Of a stretch of DNA of 64,000 nt, positions 22,852 to 34,300 are shown piece by piece. The position numbers and the translations under genes were made by a program. This DNA is from Taiwanofungus camphoratus (Eukaryota > Basidiomycota > Agaricomycetes > Polyporales > Taiwanofungaceae). The notes under the pieces were generated by a model. The model worked only from the letters and a program-made list of their open reading frames with translations, searched no databases and was not told the DNA's origin. The DNA lies in assembly GCA_003999685.1 (NCBI GenBank), contig CP021220.1:2852001-2916000 (forward strand), given 5' to 3'. The first letter of the stretch is position 1. Each line of letters opens with the position of its first letter.

Positions 22852-24141
22852 ATGAGCATGGCAGTGGCATCTGGATTGCCAGAACTTCCAATCGAGACAT
22901 GCGAGCACATATTGGATCATCTTTGGGACGACCCTCGCACGCTTGCGGCTTGCCTTCATACATGCCGAGCGTGGGTCCCAAGATGTCGCCTTCACCTATA
23001 TCGCGTTGTCACTCTGAAGGGTAAACGAAGATACAGGCTCTTTGAAAAACTTCTCTGGAGATCGCCTTATATAGCATCATACGTCCGCGAACTGTCGATC
23101 TGGAGGCTGAAATCAAACGAGGAGATAAGCGTGGTGGACAAGGAGTGGCCGCGGATTCTGCTCAAGCTTAACCGAGTCGAATATTTAACCCTGAAGCACA
23201 TTCTCATGTCCCGTTTGTCGGATGACATGCGGCAGAAATTGGCTACATTCTTCCCTATGGTCAAGACCCTTCGCTTTTTTGGCGTGGAACTTGGAGGATC
23301 GGAATTCTACCATTTGCTTTGCGCGTGTCCCAACCTTGCTGAGATAGCGTTCTTTTCTTCGCGCTGCAGGGACGACTTCCTGCACACATTGTTTCAGGAC
23401 CCTCACGACCAGCCCTTCGATCACGCTGTCCTGACCGTTGTTCCTTCCACATCGATCCGTATCGATACGCTAATATACGTGGACACGTATGGCCCTAGCG
23501 CGCCTTGGCTACTCGAAGGAGCTCTGGAGTTGCGCCTCCGAAGACTCGCAGTTAGGTATGATCAAGGTATTGTAGCACAAAAGATACTTCGTGCGGCCGG
23601 TGCATCATTGGAGCTCCTGGTACTCGCCGCAAGGCCTATGAATCTCAAGGAGGGATATTGGCCAGAGGCGTTGAGTCTTGCGCACAACACAGGGCTTGTC
23701 TCATTGCATTTTACAGGTGCATCTAGTTTTAAACCGCACCAGTTTGGACACCCCATAAGTCCGCGTGCTATGCGACTGTTTCTCTCCCTGCTGGACTCAA
23801 GCCACAGTCGCGTTCAGCGAATTCAGATCAGCACCCAGTTTTTCGACCCTGAGAGCCATACAGGCCGGGTGTTCTGGTTCTCCGGGCTTTGGGAACAGGT
23901 CGACGAGATTTTGGCCCGCCTGTCCCACGAACGATCGAGGCTGGTCATCATTTTCGCGATGCACCTGGTGGAGGACTTTGATAAGCAGTTGATAGCGGAC
24001 ATGGTGACGTTTCGGCTTCCAATGCTGCTGGCGGGAAAGCATCGACTTGGAGTGTTCTGTGGGCAGTGCTGGGACGATGACGCTGCATTCGGTGGAGATG
24101 TGTCTCATCCACGAAGGGAGTATTGGTTTGAGTCGTCATAG
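22852..24141 (+). CDS. F-box/LRR-like protein, paralogue C
   Basis: An intact single exon codes for 429 residues. The N-terminal F-box (L-P-E-L-P-I-E-T-C-E-H-I-L-D-H-L-W-D-D, then C-R-A-W-V-P-R-C-R-L-H-L-Y) is followed by divergent leucine-rich repeats. The tail (L-L-A-G-K-H-R-L-G-V-F, then W-D-D-D, then H-P-R-R-E-Y-W-F-E-S-S) is shared with paralogue A. Likely a Skp1-binding SCF adaptor of unknown target. The coding region has no visible intron, unlike most neighbouring genes. The orientation is opposite to paralogue A and the same as the broken copy B. Confidence 0.8.
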   Translation: MSMAVASGLPELPIETCEHILDHLWDDPRTLAACLHTCRAWVPRCRLHLYRVVTLKGKRRYRLFEKLLWRSPYIASYVRELSIWRLKSNEEISVVDKEWPRILLKLNRVEYLTLKHILMSRLSDDMRQKLATFFPMVKTLRFFGVELGGSEFYHLLCACPNLAEIAFFSSRCRDDFLHTLFQDPHDQPFDHAVLTVVPSTSIRIDTLIYVDTYGPSAPWLLEGALELRLRRLAVRYDQGIVAQKILRAAGASLELLVLAARPMNLKEGYWPEALSLAHNTGLVSLHFTGASSFKPHQFGHPISPRAMRLFLSLLDSSHSRVQRIQISTQFFDPESHTGRVFWFSGLWEQVDEILARLSHERSRLVIIFAMHLVEDFDKQLIADMVTFRLPMLLAGKHRLGVFCGQCWDDDAAFGGDVSHPRREYWFESS

Positions 24142-24559
24142 CGAGACAGTCATCAGATAGGAGAGAGTGTTGTTCCCAGTGCATACCAGTAAGTACTAAA
24201 TTTTGGCTCGGGACAGGTGTGTAGAGGCTTTCGCGAGTCACTGCGAGTGATTCGCTTTGGTTGCCGAACCTCAAACTTGCTGGCCATGTTTTCTCGAGAA
24301 CTTGCGTTGTACAGATTGTAGTCGTGATACGAGACGAGTTCTTGAAGTAAATATCAGTGTATGGGCAGTGTGGACAACGAACGCGACCGACGCCAGCGAC
24401 GCGTGAAATGGGCACGTGCCACGCGCTGGGGGCTAATGACGGAGGATGGTGTCTCTGCCAACCAAGCGTGCGACCGTCCACGCCGGCCGCCGCCTCGGGT
24501 CTGCAGACTTTACCAGCATGGCCGCTGTGTCCTTACACTAGCCACTAGACCGTCCCCTC
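24142..24559. other. Intergenic upstream of the ADCK2-like gene
   Basis: About 420 bp between the F-box gene and the kinase gene. No independent feature was seen. Confidence 0.4.
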
Positions 24560-27223
24560 ATGGCTTTCCGCTTCTCTGCTCTGCCGTCTGGCCTTAGGCA
24601 CTCTGTCTTTGCCAGTGCGCGGCCTGGGCCCACCTTTGCCTCGACCCGCCATGTCTCCTTCTGGGCGCGTACTCCTCGCTTTTCTTCCCAGTTCTTTACA
24701 CGGACAGCTGCGCCCAGCCCCCTTTTGCGCCGAAAGTTGCTATGGCTCATTCCTCTCGCAGGCGGCTTCGCCCTCTATGCCGTGCCCCAGCGCTCACACG
24801 ATCCAGCCATCTTCGTCTCACCCGCCTTCATCCCATGTCCTGCTGTCTCTCCGGAACTCATTGAGCCCACCATTTTGTCCCCGGCCGAGCCAGCAGACAG
24901 GTCCATACTCTCCCGCATAATTGCCTTCACGCGCGATTACATATGGGAACCGCTCCTCACCGCGCGTCGTTTCATTCATTTATTCTACCTCTTCTTGCCT
25001 GTCATATTATCTGTTCCCATGCTACTTGTCGGCAGGCCGGATCCGAAACTTGAGGGCGATCGGTGGGGGGCCGTCTGGTGGTACGGCTATCTCACAAGTC
25101 AGATGCAGCGTGCTGGCCCTACATTCATCAAGGTATGCATACCTCATTTTTCTCTGTCGCTTGTCCCGTACAAGCCTCGTCGCGGATCGTTGGTGAATGT
25201 GTTTCTCGGGAGGCGTAGAGAGATTTGTATTCGTAAGTTGAAATATCGCGGTCACCACATATCCTCAGCAAGCCGGCTTAGATGAGGCTGCGTTGAATCC
25301 TGCCTGCAGTATGATCGTGACTACATATGCTCACTGTAAAACTCGAGAATTGATCCAAAAAGTCACTATGGTTTTCCCTTATGTTGGAGCTCAGACATTC
25401 GTCCATTTTGTTATACCTCGAGCCAGAGATCGGCTTGCGCCGTGTTCAGAGCAACTCGCTAATTCATCAGTAATCAGTTAGCCCAATGGGCCGCGTCCCG
25501 CGCGGACCTCTTTCCTTCCCTACTATGCGACCGTCTGGGTGCCCTTCACTCCCGTGGCAAGGCGCATCCGCTCTCGCACACCAAGCGCATCATCGAGAGC
25601 GTCTTCGAGCGGCCCTTCGATGAGGTGTTCGAGGAATTCGACGAGACCCCGATCGGCACAGGTGCGATAGCCCAAGTGAGCACATCCCTTCTCGGCTACC
25701 CACCACGTCTAGCGTTCTGACCCGTAGAAGGTCTACCGCGCGACGCTGAAGCAGGACCTCATCCCGCCCTCGCACCTCGCGCCCAAGCGGCAGCGCAAGA
25801 ACGCGCTCCCGCCCGCGCTGCTCAGCGGGCCGCCGCCCTCCGTGCCCACCGCGGCGGTCGCGGTGAAGATCCTGCACCCGCACGTCGCGAAGCTCATCGC
25901 GCGCGACCTCACGCTCATGGCCTTCTTCGCGCGCGTGGTCACGCTGCTCCCCGGCATGCAGTGGCTCTCGCTCCCCGAGGAGGTCGCCGTCTTCGGGCGC
26001 ATGATGGGCGAGCAGCTCGACCTGCGGCACGAGGCGGCGAACTTGGAGGCGTTTGAGCGGCATTTCGCCGAGAGGAAGCTCCCGGTGACGTTCCCGCGTC
26101 CGCTCAGGATGTGGAGCACGAAGGAGGTGCTGGTGGAGGAGTACGAGAATGCGCTACCTCTGGAGACGTTTTTGAAAAATGGCGGCGGGCCGTACAATGA
26201 TACGCTCGCAGAGGTGGGTCTGGATACGTTCCTGGTGAGTGCGTTCTTCGTTTCAGAGGAACGGTGTGATTTGAGGCAGACTTGTAGAACATGCTTTTGC
26301 TGGACAACTTTGTGCACTCGGACCTGCACCCGGGCAATATGATGATCAGGTTCACGAAGTCGTCCATGACGTTCTCGTCTGAGCTCGAAAACACGCTCTC
26401 CACCGTGTTCAGTAAGCCCACGCCCACCGACATGCCCTCCCGGTACCCTACCAGCACCGCTGCCCCCTCTTCTCCTTCAGACGTAGTCACCTCCGACAGC
26501 ATCGTTGCGCACCTGCGCACTCTCCAGACCGACCCAGCGGCATGGCGCGCCGAGCTCGAGGCGCTCTCCCTGGAGGGATGGCAGCCCGAGATCGTGTTCG
26601 TCGACGCGGGGCTCGTGACGACGCTGGACGCAAAAAACCGCACGAACTTCCTGGACCTGTTCCGCGCGGTCGCCGAGTTCGACGGGTACCGCGCGGGCAC
26701 GCTGATGGTCGAGCGCTGCCGCACGCCCGAGCTCGCGGTCGACACGGAGACGTTCGCGCTGCGCATGCAGCACATCGTGCTGAACGTGAAGCGCAAGACG
26801 TTCAGCCTGGGCCAGATCAAGATCTCGGACATCCTGATGGAGGTGCTGCGCGCGGTGCGGCAGCACCACGTGAAGATGGAGGGGGACTTTGTGAACACGG
26901 TCATCTCGATATTGTTGCTGGAGGGGATCGGGAGGCAGCTGGATCCGGGGCTCGACTTGTTCAAGAGCGCGCTCCCGATTTTGAGGCAGCTGGGGCGGCA
27001 GATGTCGACACAGGAAAATATGGCGCAGTTGCCGTCGGGCAACATGGGCGCGTTCCTCAAGGTGTGTTGATCTTGGTGATTTTACTCGAACGAGATGCTG
27101 ATGAGTGCACAGGTGTGGGTGTGGGTGGAGGCGCGTGAGCTGGCCTCGGCAGCATTTGTAGACGCAGACGAGCTTGTGAGATATGATTGGTACGAGTTTC
27201 TCGTACGCTCGTGTGTACTGTGA
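24560..27223 (+). CDS. ADCK2-type atypical kinase of the UbiB/ABC1 family, mitochondrial
   Basis: Five exons (24560-25132, 25478-25675, 25731-26234, 26288-27061, 27113-27223) join in frame to about 719 residues. The first 60 residues are Arg/Ser/Ala-rich with no acids, a good mitochondrial presequence. Two hydrophobic segments follow (about residues 60-75 and 140-160). UbiB-family motifs follow in order: P-T-F-I-K-L-A-Q-W-A-A (the K-x-G-Q-type motif, here with Ala for Gly), the Ala-rich G-T-G-A-I-A-Q-V-Y-R-A loop, V-A-V-K, N-F-V-H-S-D-L-H-P-G-N, and F-V-D-A-G for the metal site. W-L-S-L-P-E-E-V resembles human ADCK2. The family supports coenzyme Q and lipid homeostasis. Intron 1 is 345 nt, far longer than the others. 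Confidence 0.85.
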
Positions 27224-27564
27224 TTGACATATGGGTCCCAGGTTGACACCGGGCATATAATTTACACTATCAAATTATCACGTACGACGCAACGCAATGG
27301 ACACCAATATAGATAGTGCATGTTCATGTAGGACGTTCCTGCAATACTACCATTCTTGTCTTGGCGTCCAAACCCCTACATTGTTGGCTGTCATCACTCT
27401 TTTCCATATTGGGTGGCTTTCGAGCAAGAATCTCTCGACAGATTTGCCGGCACACGCTAGGATTGACTACATTAATTTTCGCGCCGATTCTACAAAAAAA
27501 CGCTACAGTTTCATGGCTTCTATACACTTTCATTTGTCTCGTTTTCTCCCAACCATTCCCCGGT
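27224..27564. other. Convergent intergenic region
   Basis: A 341-bp stretch between the stop codons of the ADCK2-like gene (plus) and the Old Yellow Enzyme gene (minus). It is expected to hold both 3' UTRs. No further feature. Confidence 0.5.
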
Positions 27565-29234
27565 CTAGCTGTCCGCCTTGGCAGGCGTGATGACGTCGAC
27601 CCAGCCGCGCTCGTACTGGTTCGCGGGCTTCACCGCGGCGCCGAGCGTCTGCGCGGCGAGGATCGGCCAGTGCGGCGTGCGGATGAGCTCGCGCGCGAGG
27701 GACACGACGTCCGCCTTGCCGTCGCGCAGGTAGCCCTCCGCCTCGCGCGGGTCGCTGATCAGCCCGACGGTGCTGACCGGCAAGTCCGGGTGCGCCTTCT
27801 TGATCGCCGCAGCGAAGGGGACCTGGAACGACAACGCCTCAGCGCTCGACGCCGCGCACGGGGACTGCTACCAGCTAGGGACGCGCGCGCACCTGGTACC
27901 CGGGGCCCGTCGGGATCTGCTGCTGCGCCCAGTTCCCGCCCGTGCTCACGTCCACGAGGTCCACGCCGAGCGCGCGCATCTCGCCCACGAGCAGCGTGCT
28001 CTGCTCGATCCCCCACTGGCGCCACTCGCCGGCGGGACCTTGCTCGGGGCCCGCTGCCCAGTCGGTCGCGCTGATGCGCACGAACAGCGGCTTGTCCCAC
28101 GCGGCGCGGAGCCGCGCGAGGAGGCGCAGCGGCCAGCGGAGGCGGTTCGCGAGCGGGGCGCCGCCGAATGCGTCCGTGCGCGTGTTGGAGAGCGGGGAGA
28201 GGAAGGAGTGCAGGAGGTACCCGTGCGCGCCGTGGATCTCGATAAAGTCGACTGTGGTAGACAGGGTGAATGGAGAGAACGGGGGTGGGACGGGCATGGG
28301 ACGTACAGCCTACGGCTTTGCAGCGCTCGACGGCCGCGAGGAACGCGTCCTCGAGGTAGAGCAGGTGCTGCTCGTCCATCGTCTTCGGCTGCGGGTAGTC
28401 CTCTGCGAACGGGACGTCGCTCGGGCCATACACTGTGTTGCCATTATCAGCTCCCGTTCGAGTTCTTGAGCTGGGGACGCACCGCCGTCGGGCCAGCCGC
28501 CCTCGTCCGCCAGCGCGGTCCAGCTGTCCGCCTTGCGCGTCTTGGCGGCGTCGGAATGCACCCACGGCGCGAGGGTGGACGCCTTGCGCCCGGCGTGCGC
28601 GAGCTGCACGCCGACGAGCGCGCCCTGGGCGTGTGCGAACTTGACGATGCGCTGGAGCGGGGCGATCTGGCTGTCGGTCCAGAGACCCTGGTAAAGGCGT
28701 GGGAGGCACGGTAAGATGCCTGGAGGGGGCGATGCGGGGACTTACGGCGTCGTTGGGCGAGATGCGGCCCTCGGGCACGACGGCGGTCGCCTCCATGCAG
28801 ATGGCCCCCACTCCACGGGTCGCAAAGCCCTATCGCGTTATCAGGAGACATGTTCCACCGTGTCAGAGAGTAGATAGTACCGACCCCGATGTGGACCAGA
28901 TGCCAGTCTGTGGCGTGGCCGTTGTCCGAGCTGTACTGGCACATGGGCGCCTACATGGTGTGCAGAGATCAATGACGTCGGCGTTGGTGATATTGTTACG
29001 GCAGCTGCTCACCACCCAGATGCGGTTCTTGAAGGTCATTCCCCGCAGGGTCAGTGGCTGGAACAGCATGGGCAAGTCCTTGTTCTGAGGGTATACGCTC
29101 TGCGCCGCGATTCAGTCTGCAGTCCCACTTCGTGATCTCACGAGATATACCTCGGGGTACGAGGACCCGATGAGTGGTTCATTGAGCGGATAGAACTGAT
29201 CCGCTCCGGGGACAGGCTTGTTGATGTTGGGCAT
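27565..29234 (-). CDS. NADH:flavin oxidoreductase, YqjM-type Old Yellow Enzyme
   Basis: An FMN-dependent ene-reductase that uses NAD(P)H to reduce activated C=C bonds. Eight exons (29234-29151, 29099-29013, 28950-28885, 28829-28746, 28687-28483, 28432-28307, 28251-27893, 27822-27565) give about 422 residues in frame. Visible motifs are N-R-I-W-V-A-P-M-C-Q-Y-S (the Cys typical of the YqjM class), [17 protein letters not shown], and [18 protein letters not shown] with both catalytic His. The end has G-G-A-P-L-A-N-R and a phosphate-binding V-G-L-I-S-D-P. Intron 3 uses a gtcggt donor. It is divergent from the ketosamine kinase gene, with 249 bp between the starts. Confidence 0.9.
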
Positions 29235-29483
29235 GGCGGGTGCTCGGCTGAGAGTGAAAGTGGGTCGGAGGCTGCAGGGTGCGGTGGTGTGCAGCGTTCG
29301 CGGAAGAAAGAGGCGGGATCGAGCACGCACACAGGCGAACATGCGCATTGGTAATCGAGACGGGATGGTAGCGTCGCGATCGGAGCCGGATGATCGCATG
29401 AGGCACTCGGGGCGATCTAATCAGATCGGCAACACTGCGTCATCGGCCCTTGCTTATCGCTTGCACTACTAACAGTCAAGCTG

Positions 29484-30640
29484 ATGCTACACCGAGCCAT
29501 GGCTCACGTCCACCGCGTATTCGTACAGTGCATCCAGAAGGAAGAACCCAACGCGACCGTCTCCGCGTCCTCGTCCCCGCCCATCAAGTCCTCCTCCGGC
29601 GCAGGCTACATCGGCAAGATAGGCTCCCCCAGCGAGACAGACCAGTACGTCGGCGAAGCAGAGTCCCTCGCGGACATGCACGTCGCCGCCCCCGGCCTCG
29701 CCCCCCGTCTCGTTGCGTGCGGGGTGATCGACAAGGACTCTGCGGAGCGCGACAGCGACGTCGGCCGGCCGTTCTTCCTCTCCGAGCACAGAGACATGGG
29801 CGCGCTGTCCGACGCCGCCGCGCGCGTCCTCGGTAGGCGCCTCGCGACGGAGCTGCATGCGCACAAGAGCACGCAGGGCTTCGGCTTCCACGTCCCGACG
29901 TACTGCGGCGCGACGAGGCAGGAGAACGGCTGGTACGACTCGTGGGAGGCGTGCTACGATGCGCTCGTTGGGGGTTTGCTGTCCAAGCTCGATAAGCAGG
30001 GTGGCTATGAGAGCTTGTGTCGCCAAGGCGAGCAGGTCCGGCAGCGGTGAGTGCCACGCCGTGTGACGAAGCCGCGCTCAATGCGGACTCTGGCTCAGAG
30101 TGATCCCCGCTCTTCTCGGGCCACTGGTCGTCCAGCCAGTCCTACTGCATGGTGACCTGTGGGTAGGTATACGATAGTCTGCAACAACGTGTACACTACA
30201 TTCCTCTCTAGAGCGGAAACATCGGGACCGACAGAAAGACCGGCCAGCCAGTCATATACGACCCTTCGTCCTACTACGGCCACAACGAAGCAGAGTTAGT
30301 GCGCACGCACAGTACAAGCAGATGTCAGGGCTCACTGTCAGTGCATTGACCACTGCAGTCTGGCTATAGGGCGGATCTTCGGCGGCATCCCGCGGTCGTT
30401 CTTCACGACGTACCACGAATACCTGCCCAAGTCGGACCCGCAGGACCAGTACGAGCTCCGCGGCGATCTGTACGAGCTGTACCACTATTTGAACCATACC
30501 GTCATCTTCGGGGTGCGCAGGCTGCCCTGCGAGGGTCATGCTCGGGATGCTGACGTGCTCAACTCCGGCAGGGCGCGTACGCGGGGAGCGCGAGGCAGAA
30601 GATGGACCGCCTCCTTCGAGCGTTTCCGGAACAGACGTAG
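29484..30640 (+). CDS. Fructosamine/ketosamine-3-kinase family protein
   Basis: Family members phosphorylate ketosamines on glycated proteins, which then decompose and release the free amine. Exons 29484-30046, 30099-30162, 30212-30294, 30359-30512 and 30572-30640 join in frame to about 310 residues, the normal family length. Visible motifs are A-E-S-L-A-D-M-H, T-E-L-H-A-H-K and G-F-G-F-H-V-P-T-Y-C-G-A-T. The catalytic L-L-H-G-D-L-W-S-G-N-I-G is split by an intron. Then come Y-D-P-S-S-Y-Y-G-H-N-E-A and F-G-G-I-P-R-S-F-F. The N-terminal nucleotide loop is divergent. The ATG at 29499 is an alternative start. The 249-bp shared upstream region with the Old Yellow Enzyme gene may control both. Confidence 0.88.
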
Positions 30641-31372
30641 ACTCCCAGAAATGGGCGAGTTGGCAGTCGCGGACCAGACCGTACGAAAAATCAGCGGTTC
30701 CAGTGTGGTGCTTGTGGACTGGCGTCCTGGAGTGGATGTGCTCTGTTGTGTGTACTGTTGCGAGTGTATATTACGAACCAAGTTCGATCGATATTCTGAA
30801 CGTCAAAATTACTGAGCCCCGAAGGCAGGTCAACATGATGGGCGTTGCCCATGCTTGGCGGTTGGGACTTTGCCGACTTGATGCAGCGGTAGAGGAAAAA
30901 CATACTGCGCATTCACATAAGCGTGCATAATTCTCCCACACAATCGACTGTCTTAGATGTGGCACGTTCATAGAGAATAGGAATGACTTGCTTCGAGTAC
31001 TAGAAGACAACATACGCAGCTTAAGATCTCTGAGTAGCACTACATCGAAGTCAGGCGAGAATCGTGATTATCCAGCTATGCAAAATCTCTTGGACCACCC
31101 AAGCTCGTCTGGGTGATAAGAGATGAAATGTGTAACAACGATGAAATTGGAACGATCTGAAGGATGTGTGGTAGAGGCTGTAGGACAACAAGTGCAAATA
31201 AAGGCGCTGCCGCTAGTCGGCTGCGACAAGCGCGTCGTCACTTGTACCAATACCTTCCGCGTCGACCTGTCGATACTTGGTGCTTCTGCTGTCCCGAGCG
31301 CCGTACTTATCTGACTCTCAACCTTGGGTACTCGGAGCTCTTAACTGCACGCTTTAACGGATTCTCTCCCAA
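30641..31372. other. Intergenic between ketosamine kinase and RPB2
   Basis: About 730 bp holding the 3' UTR of the kinase gene and the RPB2 promoter. No coding exon could be supported. No clear TATA box close to the RPB2 start, as is common for housekeeping genes. Confidence 0.4.
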
Positions 31373-34300
31373 ATGAGCCAATGTTCGTATCCTTCTCCAT
31401 GATGGAAAAAAAACTAGTTCTCATACAAGCTCCTTTACAGCTACCGAGTTTGAACCCACTCAGAATTCTCACTACGACGAGGACGGCTATGGCTTTGACG
31501 AGGAAGACGAGGAGGAGTACGAGGAGATCACCCAGGAAGACTGCTGGACCGTGATCTCCAGCTTCTTCGAGCAAAAGGGCCTCGTCCGGCAGCAGCTGGA
31601 CTCCTTTGACGAGTTCGTGCAGAACACGATGCAGGAGCTCGTCGACGAGAACGCGGACCTTATCCTGGACCAGGCGGACCAGCACACCGGGCACGAAGCG
31701 GACGTGACCCGGCGGTACGAGATCAAGTTTGGGCAGATTTACCTCTCGAGACCGACCATCACGGAGGCGGATGGCTCGGTCGTCCCGGTCTTCCCACAGG
31801 AGGCGCGACTGAGGAACTTGACGTATTCGGCGCCGCTGTATATCGAGATGAAAAAGAGGATTATGGTGGGAAGGGAGGACCCCGATAGCCCTGCGGGCGA
31901 TATTATCTGGGAGCAGGAGCATGAGGAGAACCCTGAGGATACGAGAAAAGTTTGGATTGGCAAGGTGAGTCTCGGCTTAGCCCTCGGTCCCGCATATGAA
32001 GTGTTCATGGGGATATTAGGTGCCGATTATGCTGCGGTCCACCTTTTGCATTCTGCACGGACTTGGGGATGCGGAGCTGTTCGATCTCAACGAATGTCCG
32101 TACGACTCTGGGGGATACTTTATTATTAATGGTTCGGAAAAAGTGCTCATTGCGCAAGAGCGTATGGCTACGAATCACGTATATGTTTTCGCCAAGGCGC
32201 AACCGTCGCCTATCAGCTTCCTCGCCGAGATTCGAAGTGCCGTAGAAAAGGGTGGGAAGACTATCAGCCAGTTCCAGGTGAAGCTGTATCACCGAAATCA
32301 AGAGCGTTCGGTAAGCGTCGTTGGACACATCGTTTGGTCAACTTTTGATAATGTCCGTCTAGTTAGGAAATGTCATGAAGGCGACAATACCCTACATCAA
32401 GGTTGATATCCCGATCTGGGTCGTCTTCCGTGCCCTCGGCGTCATCTCCGACCGCGACATTCTTGAGCACATCTGCTACGACATGCAAGATGCCCAGATG
32501 CTAGAGATGCTCAAGCCTTGCATTGACGACGGCTTCGTGATCCAAGATCGCGAGGTTCGTATGCTGACATTCACGTGTGCTTTACCCATTTACATTCTGT
32601 GCAGGTGGCGCTGGATTTCATTGGAAATCGTGGGACAACCACCGGTCTCAACCGCGAGCGCCGTCTGCGGTACGCCCAGGAAATCTTGCAGAAGGAGATG
32701 CTTCCCCATGTGTCCATGGCGGAAGGTTCTGAGTCGAAGAAGGCGTACTTTTTTGGCTACATGATTCACCGCCTATTGCTTGCGGCTATGGAGCGGAGAG
32801 ACTTGGATGATCGTGATCATTTCGGAAAGAAAAGGCTGGATTTGGCTGGCCCTCTACTGGCTAATCTGTTCCGTATGCTCTTTCGCAAGCTTACAAAGGA
32901 TGTCTACCGGTATCTGCAGAAGGTAAGCATGAGTGGCGCTCCACACAACTCTGCATTCGCTGATCTTCGTTCGTTTTAGTGCGTGGAGACGCACAAGGAG
33001 TTCAACTTGAACCTCGCTGTCAAGCACAATACTATCACCAATGGCCTCAAGTACTCACTTGCCACTGGCAATTGGGGAGACCAGAAGAAGACGATGTCTT
33101 CAAAGGCCGGTGTGTCCCAGGTGCTGAACAGGTATACTTATGCATCAACTTTATCGCACTTACGACGCTGTAACACTCCACTCGGACGTGAGGGCAAGAT
33201 CGCGAAGCCTCGGCAGCTGCACAATACTCATTGGGGTATGGTCTGCCCTGCCGAGACCCCCGAAGGACAGGCCTGCGGTCTTGTGAAGAACTTGGCCTTG
33301 ATGTCATGTATTTCTGTCGGTTCGCTTTCAGCGCCTGTCATCGAGTTCTTGGAGGAGTGGGGACTGGAGTCATTGGAAGAGAACGCGCACTCATCAACAC
33401 CGTGCACAAAGGTCTTCGTGAATGGTGTCTGGATGGGCGTACACCGTGATCCTGCGAATCTGGTCAAGACAATCAAGAAACTGCGTCGGAAAGATGATAT
33501 CAGTCCAGAAGTGTCGGTTGTCCGTGATATTCGGGAGAGGGAGCTGCGGTTGTACACTGATGCAGGCCGGGTCTGTCGGCCATTATTCGTCGTCGAGAAC
33601 CAGCAATTGCTCCTTGGAAAGAAGCACATCCGATGGCTGAACGATGGCAAGAATGACCAGGAAGAAGACTACCAGTGGGATTCTTTGATAAAAGGTGGTG
33701 TCATCGAGCTTTTGGATGCAGAGGAAGAAGAGACGGTCATGATTTGCATGACACCAGATGATCTCGAGACTTCACGGCTTCAATCTAGTGGTGTGGACAC
33801 AACGAATGATGGCGAGTTTGATCCTGCAGCGCGACTTAAGGCGGGTACCAGTGCGCATACTTGGACGCATTGTGAAATCCATCCTAGTATGATCTTGGGT
33901 GTATGCGCAAGTATTATTCCATTCCCTGATCACAATCAGGTAAGAACAACTCGTTCCTGATTTACGCTGACGATACTTATGATCTTTGTCAGTCACCTCG
34001 TAACACCTATCAGTCTGCCATGGGTAAGCAAGCTATGGGTATCTACTTGACCAACTTCTTGGTCAGGATGGACACCATGGCGAACATCCTCTACTATCCA
34101 CAGAAACCTCTAGCCACGACTCGCTCCATGGAGTATCTACGCTTCCGAGAACTCCCGGCTGGTCAAAACGCGATTGTCGCTATTCTCTGCTACAGTGGTT
34201 ACAATCAGGAAGATTCCGTCATCATGAACCAGAGCTCCATTGACCGTGGACTGTTCCGGAGTATGTACTACCGGAGTTACATGGATTTGGAGAAGAAGAG

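Noticed and set aside
27316-28811. Long open frames on both strands over the Old Yellow Enzyme gene
   Set aside because: They are G/C-rich shadows of the real exons. Their translations are Arg/Ala/Pro-rich with no domain, while the spliced minus-strand reading gives a complete enzyme.
29487-30026. Open frame of 179 codons antisense to the ketosamine kinase
   Set aside because: It mirrors exon 1 of the kinase gene in G/C-rich sequence and has no recognisable motif.
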